From contig LSYV01000007.1 of assembly GCA_001584585.1 (NCBI GenBank), positions 1,281,712-1,296,492 of the forward strand: a stretch of 14,781 nucleotides of DNA. The letters are read 5' to 3'. Position numbers and translations under genes: made by a program. The notes beneath the pieces were generated by a model, which was not told the origin of the DNA, did not search any database, and saw only the letters and a program-made list of their open reading frames with translations. The DNA comes from Gonium pectorale (Eukaryota; Chlorophyta; Chlorophyceae; Chlamydomonadales; Volvocaceae). The stretch's first letter is position 1. Every line of letters starts with the position of its first letter. This document shows positions 9,141-14,781 of the stretch, piece after piece.

Positions 9141-11337
9141 ATGTGGCACCAGCGGGGGCTAGTTGTGCGAAGGCAGGCCCGCTTACGGGCCGTGCACGCG
9201 GTCGCCGATGCTCGACCGGCAGTCCTCATAAGCGGCAGCTCAACGGGGATCGGCCGTGCAGCTGCCATACGGCTATCCCAGAAGGTAAACTCCCTGTCAT
9301 CACGGTCGACGCGGCAGTGGCTTCTCACTCCTTCATCCGTTGTGTTCACGGACCTCCCCAACCCTCCCTTCGGCCCTCATTGGTCATTCCCCGTCGGCAC
9401 GACCTGTCAAAGCAGGGGCAACCCCCGCCCCGACCCCCGACCCCACCCATCCGGTGCCCTGCTCCCCTATCCCCTACTCCCCGACCCAACCCCGACCCTG
9501 AACCCCAGGGCTGGCGCGTGTTCGCGGGCGTTCGGCGGCCCGAGGACGGGTCGTCCCTGGTGGCCGAGGCGCCCTCCGTGGAGCCGCTGCTGCTGGACGT
9601 GAGCAGCGACGCCAGCGTGGGGGCGGCGGCGGCTGAGGTGGCTGGCCGGCTGGGCGGTCGGCCGCTGGCTGGCCTGGTGAACAACGCGGGCAAGGGCGTG
9701 TTCATGCCGCTGGAGGTGATGCCGGTGGAGGTGTTCCAGGACGTCATGGACGTCAACGTTACGGGGGTGCTCCGACTCACGCAGGCGGCCATGCCGCTGC
9801 TCAAGAGGGTGAGTGATTTGGGGGCGCGGAGGAGGGGCGCTGGGGGAGCGAGCCGCGCTCACTCGCTGTGAATGCGGCTGAGCGCAGGCCGGTGGGGCAC
9901 CACACAGACCATCGGGTGGACGGCACAGCACATGCCATGTACGCAGCGTACACTTGCGCTATATGCACGTGGGAGGGCTTTCTGCCGGCCCGGGCCCGGG
10001 CCTGGGTTGGGACCCTGGGCTACGATCGTGTGCGTGCATGCGTGCCATACGTCACTTTGGGGGCAGTCGTGGTGGACGACGTGCACAGTGTTTGGCGCCA
10101 ACAGCGCGGGATATGGGCACGGCCGATGCTCGGCAAGGGGTTACTCTGGGGGCCGGGTGGCACGTGGAGGCGGCACTTTGGTGGCGTTCACACACGGAGT
10201 CGGCCGTCACTGTCGGTCAGCAGCACCCCTGCACACGCACCCGTCCCTTCCCCCCGCCCCCGCACCGCCGTCCCCAGGCGAGCCAGCACCCCGACCAGCC
10301 CGCCGGCCGCATCGTTAACGTGGGCTCCTACGCCGGCAGCATCGCCATCCCGCTCACCGCCGCGTACTCGTGCTCCAAGTTCGCCCTGGAGGCGCTCTCG
10401 GACGTAATGCGGTACGCCGTGCGGCCCATGCCATGCCATGCCATGCCTCGTGGGAGCGGCGGGAGGTGGCTTGCCATCAGGTCCGGCGCCCATTGCGCTA
10501 TTTCCCCCACCTCCGACGCTGCCATACTGCTCCCATCTCACGGCCCCCCGCCCTCCTGCAGCTACGAGCTGGGCCCCAAGTGGGGCATCAAGACGGTTCT
10601 CATAAAGGCGGGCGGCGTAAAGACGCCCATCTGGCAGGCGAGCAGGGCGAGGTCAGACGAGGTGCTTCGTGAGGTGGAGCCCGCCAGGATGCTGCCGTAC
10701 AGTGGCATCATGCGGGAGGTGCGTGGCGCCGCCGTGGGGTCCGTGTCCACAGCGCTGTCCCGCCTGGGGGCGGTGGTTGACCGGCACCAGCCATGCTGGC
10801 ACGGCATTAGGCACGTTTCGCAGTGTGCTGCAGAATCCGTTGACGAACAAGGTTGACTGCCGCCAGGCACAGGGCAGGGCGCAAGAGCAGGACGAGGCGA
10901 GGAGTGCATGTCGAAAGGCAGCGCTAGCGCATACCGGCACTGGCTCAAGTCCGCCAACCGACCGGCGGCAGGCTGATCGGAAACCCCACAGCCCGGAGGC
11001 AAGCACAGATTGGGTCGCCGGGACGCGGGCTGTGAGCCCCGCCCCTTCGCGGGGATACTCAGGGCATGCCTTGTTGACAGCAACCGCCACCCGCCCGACT
11101 GGCCCGCAACTCCCGCAGATCCTGGGCCTCTCCCGTCGTGCCGAGGAGGGAGGCATCACGGCTGAGGAGGTGGCGGCCACCATTGAGGAGGCGCTCACCA
11201 GCCCCAACCCGCGGTCACGGTACCTCATAGGCAACGGCGCGGAGTTTGAGATGACTGTGCGCCGCCTCCTGCCCGACTGGGTGTGGGACAGGCTGCTGCT
11301 GGGAAACCTCCGGAGCACGGGTGACCCATGGGCCTGA
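9141..11337 (+). CDS. Classical short-chain dehydrogenase/reductase, copy B (5 exons)
   Basis: Paralogue of copy A and predicted to act on a carbonyl/alcohol substrate with NAD(P)(H). Exons: 9141-9284, 9509-9808, 10278-10411, 10562-10718, 11119-11337; phases 0, 0, 2, 0; 317 residues. Exons 2, 3 and 4 have exactly the same lengths as in copy A. Seen: SGSSTGIG at 31-38, GVRR at 55-58, NNAG, and tetrad Asn131, Ser165, Tyr178, Lys182 (YSCSK instead of YAASK). The segment after TPIW, which in SDRs forms the flexible substrate loop, differs completely from copy A, as does the C-terminal tail. ATG 9141 was chosen because it is the first ATG in the frame of the cofactor motif; the ATG at 9125 is out of frame. 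No TGTAA signal was found within about 300 bases downstream. Confidence 0.9.
9809..10277 (+). other. SDR copy B, intron 2 (469 bases)
   Basis: Donor GTGAGT, acceptor CCCCAG. Contains GC-rich palindromic GGCCCGGG runs near 9988-10003. No coding or RNA gene similarity was recognised. Confidence 0.75.
10426..10445. repeat. CCATG pentanucleotide repeat, 4 units
   Basis: Four perfect CCATG units in intron 3 (10412-10561) of SDR copy B. Confidence 0.9.
10719..11118 (+). other. SDR copy B, intron 4 (400 bases)
   Basis: Donor GTGCGT, acceptor CCCGCAG; about the same length as intron 4 of copy A (6618-7023, 406 bases). It contains a 6-bp stem, CCCCGC at 11037-11042 with GCGGGG at 11049-11054. No gene seen. 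Confidence 0.75.
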
Positions 11338-11676
11338 CCGCTTGGGGGCTGATGAGGACTGCCGATAGCCCCGCGAGGTTACGGCATCATGGATTTGGGT
11401 TGAATAGACCCAGTATCACTCTCGAGTTCGTAATGCTCGGTGGCTAAGGGTTCTTCGGCTTCAAGTGTACCGTCTGCTGCGTCGTAGGCGCGCGCTCCGC
11501 GGGGCAGGTGGCTGCGTCGGGTCTGAGCATGCTCCCAGTACCCCGGCCCATACTCTTTTACACACTAGCGGCTCGATGTACTGTGATCCACGAGCGTACA
11601 CCACTATGGATCCTTTTTCGTGCGCTTCTGCTGTGAAGTGGAGCCCTGTTCTGCCATGAGATCTAGGTCTGTGTGT

Positions 11677-11687
11677 GGGGGGGGGGG
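11677..11687. repeat. Poly-G run of 11
   Basis: Homopolymer preceded by a short GT repeat in the spacer downstream of SDR copy B. Confidence 0.9.
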
Positions 11688-12466
11688 CAGGTGCCGTGCC
11701 GACTGGAGGACTTGAGTTCGGGCGTCAGCGCGGCGTTTAGGCGGGCGCGTGCGCGGATATTCTCCGTTCATTGAGTTGGGCGGCTCGGGCGGCCGATAAG
11801 GGGCGTCTGCCTACGGTGTGGCCCAGCATTGCGTGGCGTCGCCCTGCGTTGCCGGCGTTTTTCCGCACTCTCGGTGTTAACCCGTGCGTCTGCGCAGCAA
11901 ATGAAGGGCGCGATCGAGCAAGTTGCATTCACGGAGGCGGGGGCGCTCTGTACAAGAATCTCATTCTTGAGCGTCTGAAAGAGGACCGAGTCATGGAGCG
12001 CCAGTGAATTGAAGGGTGGAGGCGCTTCGGTTGTTGGCTGACTCGGCGCTCGACGTCCACCCGGTGGCCATTGCTCGTATGCATCAGGCTGCACGCAGCA
12101 GCTGCAGCATTGTCAATATTTCAACTCGTGTGCTTCTTGGCTGCTCTTCTTTAAGGTTATGCGGTACGGCTCGACGGCGCCTGCGGCACCACAGTCTCGA
12201 CGCCAGGCCCCCGCCAGGCCCCCAACAATAGAAGCTTTGCATGGTTAACAGCACTTCATCACGCCTTCAGCCTCCCCTGCCCCGGTAAGTGGAGTGCGAA
12301 TGTGAGAGGGGGCACGCGCGCACGCCAACGGTGACGGTTGGACAGTTGTCAGACCGGTTCCAGGTTCTACATAGTCAACGTGGATCCCAGCCGTGAGCAT
12401 GGTAGAGTCCCATGCAATATTGACACCATTTGGCATACGGCTTCAAGGTCGCGGGGCAGTGACTCA

Positions 12467-12476
12467 TTTATATAGG
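12467..12476 (+). promoter_or_regulatory. TATA box of the GNAT gene
   Basis: TTTATATAGG is the strongest TATA match in the window. Transcription about 25-35 bases downstream would begin near 12500, at or after the ATG at 12499. The next ATG is 12625, preceded by TAAA, so this element decides the start codon. Confidence 0.6.
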
Positions 12477-12624
12477 CCCGCACGGTGTCTCCGCTCGAAT
12501 GATCTCACGTTCCCTGCGCTGCGCTCCGCAAGATAGACGAATCAATACGCCCGAAGGATTGAATTGTCTGCGAGCCCTTCCTCCAACGCGGCTCTTCTCA
12601 AGGCGCTCACAGGCGCTCCCTAAA

Positions 12625-14781
12625 ATGAGCGATAGCCGCAGCATCGCAGTCACTGTAGACGACGTGGCTACGACCATCCGCATCTTCAGCGCGGCGGACG
12701 ACCCCCGGGCCGCAGCAGCGTGTGCGGAGACGATTGGCGAGGTGATAGTGGGCGCGAGCCCAAGGCGCCGGTTTGTGATTGCAGGCTGGCCCCACACACG
12801 TTGACGTGCTGGCGCCGGCTGGCTCAGAACCTGCCCGGTCCGCCCATTCCGTTCCCCCCGCCCGACCACCCTCCCCAACCACAGTTCCCCACCCACAACC
12901 CCACTCAGGGCTTCGCAGTGGACCCCAACAACCACTTTTTCTGCGCCGACCCGTCCCTCTACGCCACACGCTGGCGGGCCATCGCCTCCAACGCGCTGCT
13001 GCGCAGCCCCTCCGCGCCCATGCTGCACGCGCTGGGCCAGCAGCCCGCGGCGGTGGCCTTCGCGTACTCCTACCCCGAGCACAAGGGTACGCCGGTCCTC
13101 TTACGTCAGCGTGTGCATACGCCGGCGGCGCCGCAGCCGGGACACGCTGTGTAGCAGGACACGCCATGCCCGCCCGGTCCAGCCGCCCGTGCCAGCTGCT
13201 TCTGCAGCCCTAGGCAAACCAAACTCCGGGAGGACCGCCGGGAGGCCAACGGCAGCTCCTCCCCTGGCCCAGCGAGATGGGTTGCACGGGGATGATGCCC
13301 TGCCTGGGAAGGGGGCAGGGGGCGCGCATCACGTGCGCAGGGCAGACGACGTGACGGGCCTGCGCAGACGCGCGTACCGGTGTAGAAACGCGCGCGTTCG
13401 TTGTTCCGGCACGCGCCGCTGAGTCGCGTTGGCACCAGGCGCCCCGTCCCGGCCCTGACAATTCCTCCCTGACCCGCCAAGTGCCGACCCCTAACCATTC
13501 ACCAACGGCCACGCACCACGCCCCCCCAGTCCCCGACGACGCACCCGAGCCGCCCGGCATCATCGACACGTCCGCCACCTCCCGCGCCGAGACCGCGCCC
13601 GTGCTCATGGAGCTGCTGGCGTACCTCAAGGCCAAGAGAGACGAATTCCACGAGGTACGGCAGCAGTACTGACCGCACGCGTGGCGTGCACAGTGCACCG
13701 CAATCGTGCCACCACGACCATATTTTTTCAATGCTTGTTCATTGTATTTGGATTTGTTTTGGTGCAACATGCCTGTCGTGTGTGTCTTGTGTGCATGACA
13801 GCGTGTGTGTATGTGTTGAAAAGGAACAACGCATACGACGAGCGTAAGCGCGAAAGGGATGATGTCGTTGTAGGACCCATTTCCCGAGGTAGTCGAAGGG
13901 GTGATGTCCCTGCATGTCAGTTCGGCGGCGACCACCACGTGTGTGTGTGTCTGCCCGCAGGCCCGGGGCCCGTTCGAGTACATCGCCTTCCTGGCCGCGC
14001 GGCCCGAGTGGCGGGGCAAGGGGCTGGGGTCGCAGCTGCTCCGCTTCGTGACCGACAAGTGGGTAGCGGTCCCAAACACGGAATATACAGCGGCCGTCCG
14101 GCCTGGGCGTGGCGGAGGGGGGCGGGCACATGGTTGGCGCCGATGCCGAGGCCTGCAGTTGTTCTGCTTTGGGATTAATTGCCTTCGACTGCCGTAGCTT
14201 CTTCGAGGGCGTGCAGGGTACCACTGGACGCGAGGTGTCGCGCTGACTGTCTGTTGGGAAGCAGCCCGATGCCGTTTTGCGCGTGCGCCGTTTGCGGCTG
14301 GTCTGACCCCGACCCCTCCGCCGCCAGGGCCGACGCGTCGGGGCGCTGGTGCTACCTTGAAGCGACCAACCATGACAACGCGCGCCTGTACGAGAGGTAT
14401 GCGGTACGAGCACCGTGCGGTGCCGCCGCGCTCGGCATGCCGCGCCACGCGCCGCCTCCACGATTTCTCTTTTTCCTCCACGCCGCCGCAGTTGGGTTCG
14501 TCCTGAGCCGCTGGGCCCACCGCTGACCGTGCACTTTGAATTGCGCGAGGGTGACCTTCCCTCCCCCCGCATACCGGTAGCGCTACGCCCCACACCCGCT
14601 CGCGTGCGTCCCTCCCTCCCCAACTCGCTCCGTGCCGCACCGCACCGCACGCAGGCACGGCTTCCGGCAGATCGACGTGCGGGTGTGGACGCTCGAGTCG
14701 CTGCCCGGCCGGCGGGCTATGCTCATACCCATGGCCAGGCCGCCGGCGGCTGCCAGCGACGGAGGCGGCAGCGGCGGGGCT
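12625..14781 (+). CDS. GNAT-family N-acetyltransferase (partial, 6 visible exons)
   Basis: Predicted to transfer an acyl group, normally acetyl from acetyl-CoA, to an amine; substrate unknown. Exons: 12625-12741, 12909-13086, 13530-13654, 13961-14058, 14328-14396, 14655-beyond 14781; phases 0, 1, 0, 2, 2. This gives 238 residues with no stop before the window edge. Seen: an N-terminal region IRIFSAADDPRAAA; the acetyl-CoA pyrophosphate loop RPEWRGKGLGSQLL (158-163 = RGKGLG, fitting R/Q-x-x-G-x-G/A) after strand FEYIAFLAA; then YLEATN at 182-187 and LYERHGF at 193-199, with Tyr194 at the usual general-acid position. The LYER/HGF junction is created by splicing 14396 to 14655, strong support for the model. 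Start 12625 was preferred over the in-frame ATG 12499 because of the TATA box; the longer form would add 42 residues resembling a basic leader. Confidence 0.88.
13087..13529 (+). other. GNAT gene, intron 2 (443 bases)
   Basis: Donor GTACGC, acceptor CCCCCCCAG. The splice joins G to TC in phase 1 to make a Val codon. No gene or repeat was recognised inside; the long antisense ORF here is a composition artefact. Confidence 0.7.
13655..13960 (+). other. GNAT gene, intron 3 (306 bases)
   Basis: Donor GTACGG, acceptor after a GT repeat and CTGCCCGCAG. It contains a noticeably T-rich stretch around 13720-13775, unlike the surrounding exons. No coding similarity. Confidence 0.75.

Larger units (their letters stand above)
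6396..11337. repeat. Inverted gene duplication (SDR copies A and B, head to head)
   Basis: Two arms in opposite orientation share exon count, intron phases and exon lengths (300, 134, 157 for exons 2-4). By eye, exon 2 differs at 7 of 300 bases, exon 3 at 23 of 134, the first 73 bases of exon 4 at 1, and a 115-base block of exon 5 (11130-11244 against 6606-6492) at 1; the rest is strongly divergent. Apart from the acceptor regions, introns show little similarity. Confidence 0.9.
11338..12498. other. Intergenic region without a recognisable gene
   Basis: About 1.16 kb between SDR copy B and the acetyltransferase, probably 3' UTR, spacer and promoter. ORFs of up to about 108 codons exist on both strands but none shows a recognisable family, and composition is less GC-rich than the exons. 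There is a run of 11 G at 11677-11687. No TGTAA was found near the SDR stop; TGTAC at 11466-11470 is the nearest variant. The region ends in a TATA box at 12467-12476. Confidence 0.6.

Noticed and set aside
9125..9871. 248-codon plus-strand ORF that contains SDR copy B exon 2
   Set aside because: It reads exon 2 in frame but runs through intron 1 in place of the cofactor-binding exon 1, which is in another frame; splicing 9284 to 9509 gives the intact motif.
11768..12094. 108-codon minus-strand ORF in the spacer
   Set aside because: No recognisable domain, no splice or promoter context, and overlapping ORFs of similar quality on the other strand.
13859..13907. C-box-like ATGATGT and GTGATGT motifs suggesting an intronic C/D snoRNA
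   Set aside because: No properly placed CTGA D box or terminal stem could be found.
13210..14658. Long minus-strand ORF of 482 codons
   Set aside because: It lies antisense to the GNAT exons and introns, shows no family-like sequence, and is explained by the high GC content that removes stops.

Overview
The window looks like nuclear DNA of a volvocine-type green alga (Chlamydomonas, Volvox or a relative). It is very GC-rich, the genes consist of many short exons split by GT-AG introns of about 150-600 bases, exons are rich in GCC/GGC codons, introns carry CA, CTG and poly-C microsatellites, and a TGTAA-type polyadenylation signal sits where expected behind one gene. The genus is inferred, not proven.

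Four protein genes can be rebuilt exon by exon; reading phase is kept across every proposed junction. (1) Positions 5950 down to 1, minus strand: the N-terminal half (805 residues in 11 exons, running off the window) of a divergent SMC-family chromosome ATPase, with Walker A head, Q-loop, Ala-rich coiled coil and most of the hinge. (2) Positions 8857 down to 6396, minus strand: a complete five-exon classical short-chain dehydrogenase/reductase (SDR). (3) Positions 9141 to 11337, plus strand: a second complete five-exon SDR, a head-to-head paralogue of the first with the same intron positions and phases. (4) Positions 12625 to beyond 14781, plus strand: a GNAT-fold N-acetyltransferase in six visible exons, C-terminus off the window.

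The most notable signal is the inverted SDR pair. Exon 2 differs at only 7 of 300 bases (one amino acid), whereas exon 3 differs at 23 of 134 and the loop after the TPIW motif is unrelated. Near-identical blocks alternate with sharply divergent ones, which points to gene conversion between the inverted copies while the substrate-facing segments drifted or were selected apart. A shared 283-base intergenic segment lies between the two starts and probably drives both genes. The second point of interest is the SMC-like protein, whose head departs from the consensus at two normally fixed places and whose hinge carries Gly-rich insertions.

Non-genic stretches: 5951-6395 (3' end of SDR copy A and probable SMC promoter), 8858-9140 (divergent promoter), and 11338-12498 (about 1.2 kb of lower-GC sequence without a recognisable gene, ending in a TATA box for the acetyltransferase). 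No tRNA, rRNA, CRISPR array or complete transposon was seen. The four genes show no obvious common pathway beyond the two SDRs.
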